Position numbers and translations under genes: made by a program. Positions 10,603 to 21,500 of a stretch of 64,000 bases of DNA are shown piece by piece. The notes under the pieces were generated by a model. The model was not told the origin of the DNA. It did no database searches and was given only the letters and a program-made list of their open reading frames with translations. The first letter of the stretch is position 1, and the number at the start of each line of letters is the position of its first letter. Source of the DNA: Tricholomella constricta (Eukaryota > Basidiomycota > Agaricomycetes > Agaricales > Lyophyllaceae); the NCBI GenBank assembly GCA_013368375.1, contig JAACJP010000038.1:372001-436000 (forward strand). The letters run 5' to 3'.

Positions 10603-11204
10603 CCTAACATAATGTGCCGCGCACTGGCCGGGCCAGTGCGCCCCGTGACGGTGCAACAATCTGGCTGGTACAAAAGATGGGGATGAAGGGTAGGAATCTC
10701 AGTTGGCTGTGGTGCTCGGAGAACCGGGTTAAAATTGGAAAAATAATAGGTGTTTGGTGGAAATATGACTGATGAGGGAATAGCATGGCAGCATTTATGC
10801 GGTTCTCGCTGGAAAGTTTATAATCTGAAAGAGGAGTATTAAAAGGGTCCAGATGCAAGGAAACTCCGAGAACCGGCGCTCAGATCTTGTGTTACGAGCT
10901 TATCAGTGGTGGGTATCAGGAGGAGGACATGTTGTATCTCCGTAGCATTTATTCGGTTCTCACTGGAACTTTGTAATATGAAAGGACAGTATTAAAAGGC
11001 CCCAGATCCAACAGATCTCAGAGAACCGGCGCTCGGATCTTGGGTTACGAGCTTATCAGTTGTCGTATCAGGAGGAGGACATGTTGTATCTTCGTAGCAT
11101 TTATTCGGTTCTCGCTGGAACTTTGTAATGTGAAAGAGGAGTGTTAAAAGGCCCCAGATCCAACAATACTCGGAGAACCGACGCTCAGATCTTGAGTTAC
11201 GAGC
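10603..11204. repeat. Repeat C, copy 1, with ~150-bp tandem units
   Basis: Starts CCTAACATAATGTGCC and an 11-bp hairpin, then enters three tandem units of about 150 bp (marked by CATTTATKCGGTTCTC at about 10792, 10947 and 11097). Each unit contains a short inverted repeat CGGTTCTC ... GAGAACCG about 80 bp apart. The 84-aa minus-strand frame (10604-10858) recurs in copy 2 only because the DNA is repeated. Confidence 0.85.
10619..10641. repeat. Hairpin C (copy 1)
   Basis: Perfect 11-bp inverted repeat GCGCACTGGCC - G - GGCCAGTGCGC lies 16 bp from the boundary of repeat C. Recurs at 11655-11677. Confidence 0.9.
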
Positions 11205-11370
11205 TATGGCGTACCCAGCAAGTGGCGTACTCAGCGAGTGGCGTACCCGGCAACCGGTTAGAGGTTTGAGTTAGAGGTTTGCGTTAGAGCTTAGGGTGTC
11301 TCGGTTAGAGATTAGGGTATGGGAACGTTTTTTCTCGGGTCTCGGTTAGAGTTTCGGTCTCAGAGTATAG
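11205..11370 (+). repeat. Degenerate telomere-like tract with GTGGCGTACCC repeats
   Basis: Same motif order as in the macrosatellite units (GGCGTACCCAGC, GTGGCGTACCC, GGTTAGAGG, TTAGGGTGTC, TTAGGGTATGGG). Here two words contain the exact TTAGGG. It is outside a full macrosatellite unit, so this tract can move independently. Confidence 0.65.
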
Positions 11371-11638
11371 TGTGTCATCAGTGGTAATATGTATGTTCAT
11401 CAGTTCAAGTCTGTTTCACACTGTTTCTTCACTAATCAATACAGGACAACAGAGTGATAAATATTCTCACAGTTGCTTAATTTTTCTACGGTCACAAGTT
11501 GAGTTACGAGATACTCCAGATGTGCCACACTGGTCACACCCAAGTAACTGTCACACTGGATGGTGGCTGTGTAGTGTCCACTACACAGCCACATCATGAC
11601 TCAGGTCACACCCAAGTGACAGTATGTAGTGACCACGA
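11371..11638. other. Unclassified segment with a 14-bp perfect hairpin
   Basis: No gene seen. GGTCACACCCAAGT occurs twice (about 11533 and 11603) around a perfect stem GTGGCTGTGTAGTG (11563-11576), loop TC, CACTACACAGCCAC (11579-11592). This may be a small non-autonomous element or its end. Confidence 0.6.
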
Positions 11639-12006
11639 CCTAACATAATGTGCCGCGCACTGGCCGGGCCAGTGCGCCCCGTGACGGTGCAACTATCTGG
11701 CTGGTACAAATGATGGGGATAAATGGTAGGAATGTCAGTTGGCTGTGGCGCTCAGAGAACCGGGTTAAAATTGGAAAAATAACGGGTGTTTGGTGGAAAT
11801 ATGACTGATGAGGGAATAGCATGTCAGTATTTATGCGGTTCTCGCTGGAAAGTTTATAATGTGAAAGGGGAGTATTAGTGGCCCCCAGATCCAACAGAAC
11901 TTCGAGAACCGGCGCTCGGATCTTGGGTTACGAGCTTATCAGTGGTGGGTATCAGCAGGAGGACATGTAGTATCTTCGTAGCATTTATTCGGTTCTCGCT
12001 GGAACT
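11639..12006. repeat. Repeat C, copy 2, truncated by A2
   Basis: Aligns with 10603-11000 and carries the same 11-bp hairpin at 11655-11677. It breaks off at ...CGCTGGAACT, where copy 1 continues TTGTAATGTG, and module A2 begins. Confidence 0.9.
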
Positions 12007-12608
12007 AGTCATTGGCGGAGCGGATAACGGGTCGTTATCCATTCAGATTTTGGACCCGATTTTTCTCAACATTGAAACAAGCAATTGGGGTCGTTCCAAC
12101 AGTAAAATATATACTTTTACATGTCCTCTATCGCACGCACCAATCCGTTTGACGAGATATGTATTCTCGGTGGTGCTATGGACCACCGAAAAGAGGGGCA
12201 AAAGCGTGGGAAAGTACACTATTGAGTGTCTTCAACCCTTCCACATCCGAGACCTTGGTATCGGAGGACGTTTTAATATACACTCGATGGAGGTCGCACT
12301 TTTTCTTACGAAAATCGGTGAAGAATTGAGTGAGCTATGGACAATTTTGTGTGGGGGGTTCGGGCGGGTGGCTGATGTGGCTGTGCTAAATCTCCGCTGG
12401 GGCGGTTTTCAATTTCTAAAATATTTACTACAGCTGCGTGCGCCACAAAAACTTTTGCGTGCGCTGCGCAATTGGGATCTGCCATCGTCCTGAATTTTCT
12501 GAAGGTGACGCGGCTGAACTGTTGAAACGCGTTAGGGATCTTTGTGACCTGGCGCGGGGCGCGCGAAGCGCGCCTCGGCAAATGCCGGTCACCGCGTCCT
12601 GCCATTCT
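12007..12608. mobile_element. Module A2
   Basis: Same ends and hairpin as the other A copies (GGATAACG 12022-12029, loop GGT, CGTTATCC 12033-12040). Near the right end GGCGCGC-GAA-GCGCGCC can form a stem. The plus frame is open to 12493 here, but comparison with A3 shows mostly amino-acid-changing differences and a one-base frame difference near 12390, so I treat it as non-coding. Confidence 0.85.
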
Positions 12609-12850
12609 GGCGCTCTGTAGATCACTGAGATTTTCCTTTCCTTTACCACTACGACCGAAAGTCAATTGATTGTGAGTAAATGCTTTCTCTAACGCTTTTT
12701 GTTGCTGAAGCTGTATAATCAGATGATATACAATGTCTCCAAATGTCCCCACCGAAACCAGCTCAAAGCCTTTATCTTTGCCCTCGTCTATCTGAATCGG
12801 CCTTATTACATCGTCTCAGGCGCTCACAGGGCTTAAGGGGCAGGGCTGTG
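12609..12850. other. No recognisable gene; unique right flank of A2
   Basis: AT-richer stretch with no counterpart at the same position beside other A copies. No open frame or RNA signature that I can support. Confidence 0.4.
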
Positions 12851-14665
12851 GGTTCGTGTGCATGCACTGTGGGGCGGACAACGCTGGAGATTATCCTCTA
12901 GCGCTCTCAAGTAAGCATTCATTGACATCTATCTGGCTCTTTTTCATTTTCACGTCTCTCAGCCGCAGTCTCGACACGCGCACGCGTCTCTCGCCATCTC
13001 CAGAGCACCAAGACCCCAGAACCCTCCATCGACCCGCTCCGGCACCCTCCTCGCTGCCGGCACAACATCATCCTCCCCTCAAGCTCGTAATGCTCGTCGA
13101 ACTCTTCGGGTACACGGGTGACCGTGCCTTTGGCCTGGACCTATTCTGTGTACCAATGGCTGGGACGGCGAGGCGGCATCAGAGCCTCCGATTGGGATGG
13201 TGAGTTGCGTTGTATGTGTGCTAGCAGAGGATTGGGTGAGGAGAATGATGGTGTTTTGCGAGTTCATGCCCTGAGTAGATTTCAAGTGCGTGCATACATT
13301 ATCTGTTTTCATTATTCTCAGTTGTGCTAACGGCTTCGCGGTATCTAGGACCCAGGATGCTCTGTCAAATGCACGACGACGGCAGCAGCAACAGCTCCGA
13401 AGGCGCCCGTTGTGCCTGCGCAATCTATGAGCAGGTGCGACTTTGAGCATCGAATCGGCGTCGGTGGCCCGCAGCAGAGCCTTGGTCGAAGTCAGAGTCA
13501 GGGTCAGGGTGGGGGCTCAACGTCGTGTGCGTGGTACAGTCCATGGGTGTGGTACCGCGCGGCGGCTCGGTCGGTTGCGTCTACGGCGGGCACTGCTGGG
13601 AGGTCCAGCTCTGGGGCGGGGCGGGGGATGGAGATGGAAAAGAAGAGGGGGAGATGGAGCTTATGCAGTGGAGATGGTGAAGGAGCCGGCGCTGGCACGG
13701 GAGGGGCCAGAGGCGGAGCCAAAGCCGGAGGGTTTACGGTGCAGGCGACGAGAGCGACAGGCCGGTCAGGACGGAATGTCACATGCGCGGCGCCCTCAGT
13801 GAGGGCGCGCAATGTCACATCAAATTTGGCGGTCTCGAATTTCTCCATAGACTTCAAGTCAATAGGAAGTGCAATTGATGTCCTTCAGCCCTCCGATTGC
13901 TTGAGTACATTGTCCATGAGGTTGTGTTAAGCTTGTGTCCTTCCAGTCCATGACACAACATATCAGAATTCACGGTCAGGTATTATGTATGCACTGTTAC
14001 CTCCCTTTCTCCTGCCTTAGGCGCTGATTATATGCGCTATATGGGGCTCAGCGGCGACTGAGGGTGGGGTGGCGGGTCACACACGGGGGTGTGTCGCGTT
14101 CCCATCTCCACAACTGTTCAAAACTGACGGGATACGCGACAACAGCACAATGTGTGCTGCCTTATTTTGAGGCCGTCAACGCCATCATCTTTTATCCATC
14201 TCCCTCCCTCATCTCTCATTGCACCAGCAGAGCTATTTAGAGGCCAGCAGGGTACATCTACAGCATCAATACGTCTGTGTCAAAGCCTTCGTCCCGCAGA
14301 ACTAACCGCCCCACGCCTGTTTTGAATTCCTCAACTTCATTATGACATCTGGCATATCTACCTGGCTCCATATCCAAGTCCAGCCCTGCCTTCTCTCCTT
14401 ACGCTGTACCAAGCCCTTCCTAAGCTCGCCTCCTTGACCCTCATCGTCCCTCGTGGAGTCGGATACCCCTCCTTAACCTATAATCCTCGGGTGGCGTGTC
14501 CGCGCGCGGGTGCGGCTGCAGCGGCAGATGCGGATTCGAGTGCAGTCCACCACGACCATGGCCCGCGTCAGCGTTGGCGTTAGTGTAGGTCCTCGTCCTC
14601 GTCCTTCTTCCTCCCCGTCCCCGTCGTGTCGAAACTCGTGCATGGGGGAAGCACGAGCGCTAACT
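12851..14665 (+). pseudogene. Gene-fragment block D, copy 1
   Basis: Matches 32520-34300 over most of its length: TGTGGGGCGGACAACGC ... GTAAGCATTCATTGACATC (donor-like) ... CTCAG, a Pro/Thr-rich exon, the family E words GAAGGCGCCCGTTGTGCC and CTTTGAGCATCGAATCGGCG, the hairpin at 13790, and a shared tail that continues past the hairpin to GAGCGCTAACT. The source protein is unknown. The tail (13810-14660) has no convincing exon. It is cut by A3 exactly where copy 2 continues TAGAGTCAAC. Confidence 0.6.
13790..13808. repeat. Hairpin B in block D copy 1
   Basis: Perfect 9-bp inverted repeat GCGCCCTCA - G - TGAGGGCGC. Outside it, GTCAC occurs on both sides (13779 and 13815). Confidence 0.9.
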
Positions 14666-15271
14666 AGTCATTGGCGGGGTGGATAACGGGTCGTTATCCA
14701 TTCAGATTTTGGACCCGATTTTTCTCAACATTGAAACAAGCAATTGGGGTCAAACCAACAGTAAGATATATACTTTTACCTATCCTCTAGCGCACGCAGC
14801 AATCCGTTTGGCGAGATATGTACCCTCGGTGGTGCTATGGACCACCGAAAAGAGGGGCAAAAGCGTGGGAAAGTACACTATTGAGTGTCTTCAACGCTTC
14901 CACATCCGAGATCATGGTATCGGAGGACGTTTTAATATACATTCGATGGAGGTCGCACTTTTTTTTACGAAAATCGGTGAATAATTGAGTGAGCTATGGA
15001 CAATTTTGTGTGGGGGGTTCGGGCGGGTGGCTGATGTGGCTGTGCTGAAACTCGGTTCCGAGCGGTTTTCAATTTCTACAATATTGACTCCAGCTGCGTG
15101 CGCCACAAAAGTTTTTGCGTGCGCTGCGCAATTTGGATCTACCCTCATCCTGAATTTTCTGAAGCAAACGTGGCTGAACTGTTGCAACGCGTGAGGGATC
15201 TTTGCGACCTGGCACGCGGGCGCGCGAAGCGCGCCTCGGCAATTGCCGGCCACCGCCTCCTTGCCATTCTG
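14666..15271. mobile_element. Module A3
   Basis: Hairpin GGATAACG 14681-14688, loop GGT, CGTTATCC 14692-14699. Right-end stem GGCGCGC (15219-15225), loop GAA, GCGCGCC (15229-15235), followed at once by the palindrome CGGCAATTGCCG (15237-15248). The long plus frame has a GAA to TAA stop at about 14982. The left flank is block D, interrupted; the right flank is unrelated. Confidence 0.85.
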
Positions 15272-15799
15272 CCTTGCCTATATACATATGACCAGCACTG
15301 ACCCAGCCCTCCGCACCGACACCACCTTCCTATTCTCCTTCCTCACTGGTCTTCCCGTCCCGGCATCAACTCCATCGCTGTCATGGCTCTCGCCGAGGAG
15401 CTCCTCCTCAGAAAAAATGGTGTCTCTTGCCACGCACACCATCTCCAGCGCCCTGGCTCTCAAGCCTCACCTGTACGCCATCCTCGACATTGACTGAGAC
15501 GAGCATGTGAAGAACACGGGACTCTAGTACTTGATGCGGTCGGCATTACGCGCCTCGTCGCAGGTCTATCTGAGGATGTGTGTGGGCGGACATGCTGTCT
15601 CTCGCTGCGGGAGACGGGGGTAGACGGGTTAACCTGTGGAGGACCACTAGCACGTTTTGCCTTTCTCCCTCTTAAACCCATGCATGACTCACTTCGGGCG
15701 CAAGGAGGCAGGATATGTGACCGAACTGCGGCCATCGAAGGTAGGTACATGCTATCCTCTGCTGCTCCGCTCGCTCACTGTACCACCCTCCACATCTCC
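15272..15799 (+). pseudogene. Unrecognised gene fragment right of A3
   Basis: A plus-strand frame reads AELLLRKNGVSLATHTISSA-like segments in two phases around 15390-15450. From 15530 it resembles 58860-59150 (both contain GGAGGCAGGATATGT followed by a GTAxGTxCAT donor-like site). The protein family is not recognised. Confidence 0.4.
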
Positions 15800-17215
15800 A
15801 AATGCCCCCCAGCCTCCGCCCGCTCCTGCAGCAAGCCCTTCTCCTACTCAGATGCCGGACCAGGCCGACCCTGCCTTTTGTTGCACAACCCGTCTACGAG
15901 CCATAGGGAGAAGGGTCCAAGGTGCGTACGCTACTATGTATTCATAATTCTCATCAATGACTAACAGCTTTATGGTTTCAAGAACTCAGGATGCCCGTGT
16001 CGAAAATACAACAATAGCAGCAGCAACGGCCCCAAAGGCGCCCGTTGCGTTTGCGGAATCTACGCAGCCGGGGGCGGCGGCCAATTCTATTGCCATCACC
16101 ACCACTACCGACTCTACTCCTCGACACGTGCCAGAAGGTTCTACTGAGGATGCAAACTCGGTCACTGCCCCGTCTTCAAGCAGCGCCAAGGCACCTGCCC
16201 CTTCATGCATGCAGCTGCGCCCTACACAAAATGGTATGATGCGACTTGGCCCGCAACGGCAACAGAAACGACGACGACGCCTGCGATGGTCGACTCTGGG
16301 GGGCCCTAGCCTCAGCTTCACGTGCATGCACCATACAGATGGATCTATGCATGGCTCACGCTCACGGCCACTGACATACCGACTGCAAGTGCGGGTTTGG
16401 ATGCGGGTGCGACTTCGAGCATCGAGTCGGCGTCGGCGAGGCCGCAGCAGAGCCATGGTCAGAGTCAGGGTCAGGTAGGGCTCGATGTCTGCGGCTGAGG
16501 GAGCGTGGTACAGTTCTTGTGCATGGTACGGCGCAGTGGCTCCAACGTCTCTGTCTGTGGAGGGCAGTGTCGGGAGGTCTGTGTCTGGGGCAGGGTAGGG
16601 AGACGGAAATGGAGGAGGAGCGGGAAAGACGCAGCTCACGCAGGCGGAAATGGTGGAGGAGACGGCGCTGGCGTGGGAGGGGTCCGAGGCGCAGCCAAAG
16701 TTGAGGAGCGGAGGGAGGAGGAGGATTATGAGAAGGGGTCAGGGCGGGAGCCTGGCGTGGACCTGGTGGAGGCGACGAGAGCGACAAACCGTTGGGGTGG
16801 ACATTGTTCTTCTCGTCGAGGTCGCCTATTAAGAAGACCATCACGGCCGGGCCTACTTGCGGTGGACGAGAAGGGACGAATGCTATGGATGATGATGAGC
16901 ACGAGGGCCAAGCGGGGAATGCTCCTCCCCTTTCTCCTACTGCCGTTAAGGATGAGGTGAAACGCGGCAGGGCGCGGAGTCGGGATAACGATACAGGAGG
17001 GTGCAATGGTGGAGGGGTGCAATGGTGGAGGCATTAATGCAAACGGGGGCTGATGAAGGTCGTAGGGAGAAGCGGGTGGTGGCGCTTGTGGGACCCTCGA
17101 TAAGCAAGAACAGTACAATCAAGCAGCAATGTGTCATAGAGTAGACGGAGGGCGGTGGTATCACGTGCGCGGCGCCCTCAGTGAGGGCGCGCCATGCCAT
17201 TGCCGAACTAAATGA
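15800..17215 (+). pseudogene. Gene-fragment family E, copy 3
   Basis: Shares with copy 1 the GCACAACCCGTCTACGAGCC exon end, the GTGCGTACGCTACTATG intron start, the GGCAGCGGCCAATT-type stretch and the terminal Glu-rich region ending at hairpin B. It shares the CGAGTCGGCGTCGGCGAGGC stretch with block D. Frames on both strands are open because of composition. No intact protein. Confidence 0.5.
17172..17190. repeat. Hairpin B closing family E copy 3
   Basis: Perfect 9-bp inverted repeat GCGCCCTCA - G - TGAGGGCGC, with CACGTGCGC just upstream (17162) as at 9961. Confidence 0.9.
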
Positions 17216-17219
17216 TCAA

Positions 17220-18235
17220 ATCGCGGCTTGCTATTCTCTGCAGGGGCTGACTACCACAGTTGTGTATGCGCCTCCTCGCCGCCGCCGCAGACACTGGTGC
17301 TCAGCCTCAATACCACCAGCACATCCATATCTCACGCCCTACCATCCTTTTGCTCGTCGTCTCCAGCACCATTCGCGTCAACGATCTTTAAGTTCGATCG
17401 AATATTTTCATCATTTTCAAATAAACTGGAATACCTTTATACTGTGCAAGGCTTCTCTCATAGCCTTTGAGCTTCTCTTCGACTCAATTGACTTGACCCA
17501 TGACAAGACAGAGGCAGAGGAGCTGCACATCGACAAGCTGCGCAAATATCTTGTGTCTTCAGGTAGCGCCCTCGTCTGTCTGCGGACGTGCACTTTTCAT
17601 TGACAAGAGCTTCAAACGCGACACATACCTCCTACACTGCAACCTCTGCCAATGTCGAGTGGCGCTTGCCCCTCAGCCTCAGCCCCCGACCACCGCGGCC
17701 GTACCACCATCTACGCCGCGTCGTGACTTCATGAACACTAACTGGCTATGTCTGCCAATTCTTCTGCTGCTACGTTTCCGTCAACGCCCTGGAAGAAGGC
17801 CGTTCCACAGAGACAGTTCGACCACTTGAAAGAGCACCGCTCGTACTGTCCCTACGTCGTCCACTCCATCTTCGTGCCGAGTCTGCCTGTGGCTCCTGCA
17901 CCAGGAAATTCTGGCTGAGGTCCGACTCTGCCGCCTCGCAGATAAACGGGCACAATGGAAATTCTGCAATGGAAGGCTGGCGCGCCCTGCTGACGATGGT
18001 ACTTAGGTATCGGGCAGAGACGGAGGTTGGGGTTAGACTTTGCGTAGAGGTTAAGAGGCGACACTGGAGGTGACGAGCCCACGAAGGAAGTCGATGGAGT
18101 TGGGGCTATGGTGGCTGGCGTGAAAAGGCGCGGGGTATGTTCATCAGACTTGTATGTCGAATCTTTTCACTAGCTGATATATATTCAACAGGGCAAAGAT
18201 TTGGTGCGGTATGTAAAAGAGCTCCTTGGCTGATA
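17220..18235 (+). pseudogene. C3HC zinc-finger protein remnant (NIPA/Rsm1-like)
   Basis: Proteins of this family (fungal Rsm1/Pml39, animal NIPA/ZC3HC1) act at the nuclear periphery or in mRNA export and cell-cycle control. I see FPSTPWKKAVPQRQFDHLKE then HRSYCPYVVHSIFVPSLPV (about 17774-17890), the conserved H...CPY block of the second zinc-finger region, then MEGWRALLTMVLRYR after a frame correction (about 17965-18015), and GKDLVRYVKELLG (about 18190-18230) after an intron-like stretch. The first zinc-finger half is decayed and a stop follows PGNSG. The first 170 bases also resemble family G (20950-21120). Confidence 0.7.
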
Positions 18236-18440
18236 TCATTAAATCGGGCGTCCAAGTCGTTGCCGAATGTATCGATATTTCTTATGCGGCCCTGGGACCT
18301 TGGATATCTCATGTGCGTGCCTCGAGCCAGTTATCGAAGTGGTCGAACGATGCCATTGGTGTATCTCTGGTGCGATGCAGCCTACCGCGCATAAGCCTGT
18401 TCAAGCTGCCCCAAAACAGTCTGAACGCGTAATGAATTGC
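18236..18440. other. Short junction between two convergent remnants
   Basis: No family recognised; frames on the plus strand end at 18432. It separates the plus-strand C3HC remnant from the minus-strand helicase remnant, as a convergent gene pair would. Confidence 0.3.
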
Positions 18441-19460
18441 ACTTCAACAATTGTATAAGACAATGACAGACAAGACAGACGTCGTAATTTGGTATCAGCG
18501 GCGCAAGCTCTTTGTCCCCAATCCTTAGCCTCTTGACCTTGCCCAAGTAGTCCGCTTCTCGAAGGATCCCTTTGAAATATTGCGCCTGTATGCCAATCTA
18601 TCAACTAACGCATCAGGTAGAATGTCAAGCTAGCCGACCTCTCGCTCCTCCACCAGAGTCCGGGCATCTCCCGCCCGTCCTACACGAGTAGTACGTCCCA
18701 TGCGGTGAACATATTTTCGCATGTCGATGGGGACGTCATTACCCACCACATGTGAGACATGGCTGATATCTATCCCTCGCGAGATGAGATCGGAGCAGAC
18801 CAGTCTATCATCGCAAACAGTTTGTAAGAACATCTAATCAAACAGAGAAGATGAAGATGTCGACTCACACCTGAATTTCCTAGGCTTTGAATTTTTCCAA
18901 GATAGCATTGCGCTCGCTTGCAAGGAGATCACTGGAATAAGCATGGACGACGATCTCCGGCATCGCACCGGCCATGGAGTGCCGTGCTCTCGCCTTTTCA
19001 AAGGAATCATGGTCAATTCGGCGGAATTGGTGAACAACAAGGCGTTCGTCACGTTGTGTGCGTGCACGAAGTGGAAGAATATGAGTGGCGTTTGCGATGA
19101 TTCACAGACAATCATGCGCTCTCGAAAGTAAAAGCCGATCGGATGAAAAACTCGAACGACGGTGAGCAGAGAGTAAGAGACTTACTGACGCGGGCATCGA
19201 GAATCTTTCCATCATGACGTCAAGGACACCCTTCTTGCTCCCTTGGATCATGAAGTACTTCGGACTTCGCAGTTCCAGGCAGCGATTTTTCCGGGATCGC
19301 GAGTTAGTGTAGCTGAGGAAAGCAATTTCTGGCAGGACGAATCCCTGGATTCTGTGAGGAAGGTAGGAACGACGGGGTAAGGCAGGGTATGAAAGAATGC
19401 AGGCGCAGGCGCGACAGCATCTGCAATGGGCAGAGATGATTTTTTATACAAGGAACCTGA
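18441..19460 (-). pseudogene. DEAD-box RNA helicase remnant (Dbp6/DDX51-like)
   Basis: Dbp6-type helicases work in early 60S ribosome assembly in the nucleolus. Reading the minus strand from high to low coordinates: KLLSSATLTRDPGKIAA (motif III SAT, near 19350-19300), then FHFVHAHNVTNALLFTNSAE (near 19080-19010), a frameshifted stretch to about 18880, then LVCSDLISRGIDISHVSHVV (motif V, near 18805-18745), DVPIDMRKYVHRMGRTTRVG and RAGDARTLVEERE (motif VI, HRxGRTxRxG) down to 18640, and after an intron-like gap GILREADYLGKVKRLRIGDK in a corrected frame near 18575-18515. The Walker A and DEAD motifs are not recognisable upstream. Several frameshifts. Confidence 0.8.
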
Positions 19461-20040
19461 GATGTCGTAACCTTCATCTTCGGATCACTCAGTTGCGTAG
19501 CAAGGTTCTGCGACAAGACACTCGAGGTCCAGCGTGTATGTACAGAGGTGTACGGCAGCGGCGGCTGTAGATACTGAAGAGTTCATCTTCATATAGAACT
19601 GTATGACGCACCTCAAGCGCTTATGTGTGTGGAGGCTCGGCGGCATACGGCTGCGTGGAGACGCATCACATGGAAATGAGCTCGACGATACTTTCGAGAT
19701 CACCTTGCTTCTTCGAGGATTTGAGCTAGGCGGAGAGGTAACTTGAAGTAAAGTAGACCACCCAGCGGCGAGTATGCGTTCGAGAATTCGATAACACTAT
19801 GTTTTAAGAAGCGAAAGAAATGGAAGTGAACGCACATTCCAGCGTGTGGTATTCTGTTAAAGGCAGCGGGATGAACCCGGAGAGTACTGGTCCACCGCTC
19901 ATCCTGTCCATTTGATTGGTCCTCGATGATTACAAGTAGAACCATCGATTCTCACCAAGGCAGTCCATGTGCGAACTACTGAGCCGCAATTAAACTCAAA
20001 AAGCTATAAGAGTTCGAAAGCATCGTTCGCTCACACGACA
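19461..20040 (-). pseudogene. Decayed 5' part of the helicase and family H-like exon
   Basis: 19480-19700 on the minus strand is probably a corrupted helicase segment (the frame connects to the SAT block), but motif II is lost. 19700-19945 minus (ending LPLRLAQILEEAR) carries family H-like words. Neither can be named with certainty. A short promoter-like stretch precedes the start codon at 20044, with no clear TATA box. Confidence 0.3.
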
Positions 20041-20043
20041 ACG

Positions 20044-20275
20044 ATGGCCTCACAGCGCTCCTACACCATTGTCATTCTCCCTGGCGATGGTATCGGTCTG
20101 GAGGTGATGCCTCCCGCTCTGCGTTGCCTAGAGGCCGCAGCCGCTCAACTCCGCTTTCGGTTCGAGTTTCGTTCATACCCATGGGCGTCGTGCATGTACT
20201 ATCTCGAGCATGGCGGAGAACTCACCTCTAAGTTCGGATTCAAGCATTCTCCGATGTTCAAAATTTATCAATGTA
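20044..20275 (+). pseudogene. Isopropylmalate/tartrate dehydrogenase-like N-terminal fragment
   Basis: Starts MASQRS and continues YTIVILPGDGIGLEVMPPAL, the N-terminal beta-strand and GDGIGPEV loop of NAD-dependent beta-decarboxylating dehydrogenases (IPMDH, isocitrate, tartrate). RCLEAAAAQLRFRFEF and the YPW..CMYYLEHGGEL pattern point to the tartrate dehydrogenase-like branch. The ATG at 20044 is preceded by ACAACG, a plausible start context. Only ~76 residues of an enzyme usually ~350 long remain, ending near a GTAAAGCGG possible donor. The substrate- and metal-binding parts are absent. Confidence 0.7.
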
Positions 20276-20640
20276 AAGCGGGTGTTTTCCAGGTGCGCGC
20301 GCGAGATGGTCGGACAGACAGTTGGCGCTGATTACCTAATGAGAACAATGATAACGTAGTCGAGAGTTCAATTTATTCAACTATTGAAGTATTTGACAGC
20401 CTTAACGTTCGTTGGAGGAAAGGTGACGATGCGACTACTCGACCGACTGCCGCACCTATATATCGGGCATGCACTGGATGGCTGGCAAGGTACGTTTTTG
20501 ATGCCTGATACTCCACTACCCACTCATGCTTCATCAGCAGTGGAAAACAGCGGCGAAGGTACCTTCCACCTCCATTCTCGCCCCACCTACGCTCACATGG
20601 ATCCTCCTGGGCGCAAAGTAAACGCATTGGCATTGCGCCC
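20276..20640. other. No recognisable gene
   Basis: Contains a minus-strand open stretch (20373-20633) and a plus-strand one with no family resemblance. It may be a continuation of the fragment mixture around family G. Confidence 0.3.
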
Positions 20641-21500
20641 TATGGAAGAGGAAAACTCACCATGCCGGGTGTCAATCACACCATCAAGATCCGCCCCACG
20701 CCCACCGTGCTCGATGATCTTATCCTGCGGTGATAGGACTGACTTCGTGCATAAGGGGAAGGAACATGGTAGATGGCGCGAGCAAAGCTGAATGCAGGAT
20801 AAGGAAATCAGAGTTGGACTGGCGCTTGCCTTGAATGTTTAGTGTGGGAGCTGGGCAACGAGGACAGCGACGAGCAGGAGGTATGTAACATGGTGAGTTG
20901 ATCGATGCCATGGCTGGTCAGGGGCTAACCACCATTTTCAGGCAGTTGAGTGGTGCATGCACATCCACAATTGCTAACACAGGATTTCTCGTTCATACCG
21001 ATCTATGCCTCCTCGCCGCCACCACTGACATCGGCGCTCAGCCTCACCACCACCTGCACATCTCGCATCCTATCATCCTTTGTTCGTCGTCGCCAGCACC
21101 ATTCGCTGGTTCCACTGCAATCAGCGATCTCCTTCGATTGGCGACATCGACATCGTAATTATGCGCATATTCAAGCTAAGCTTAGAGGCCGAGAGGGATG
21201 AGTGTATGCCTGGCGACGACGACGACGTCGCCAAAGTAGGTACGTTACCGTTACCATTATGCCTGCCTTCGCTTCTTCTTTTTCTTCCTGCATTCTCCCC
21301 CTTTCTCCCATATCTGCTCCAGCTGACCTCACCCTCCTCCCTGCTGACAGATCGGTCGTACGTGGCGCACAAGAAACGACTTTGAGCGCCCTATTGCGGT
21401 CTATCTCCCTGATCGTGCCTAACCCGGAGCTGCGGATGCGCCTGCGGGACGAGCTGTGCGGCACGCGAGGTACGATGCACTTTTCTTTGCTTGCACACAC
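20641..21500 (+). pseudogene. Gene-fragment family G, copy 1
   Basis: Matches 50340-51060 and in part 37930-38230. Conserved words are CTCACCATGCCGGG, GTAGATGGCGCGAGCAAAGCTGA, TTGGCGCTTGCCTTGAA, GACGAGCAGGAGGTATG, CAGCACCATTCGCTG, GACGTCGCCAAAGTAGGTACG and CGCACAAGAAACGAC. Intron-like sequences follow GAGGTATG and AAAGTAGG. A frame near 21385-21470 reads LVPNPELRMRLRDELCG, matched by LTLKPELQVRLRDELRM at ~50950. The source gene is unknown; exons on both strands may be involved. Confidence 0.5.

Noticed and set aside
11205..11370. A true internal telomere array
   Set aside because: Only two exact TTAGGG words occur; the rest are degenerate GGTTAGAG-type words, so it is called telomere-like only.
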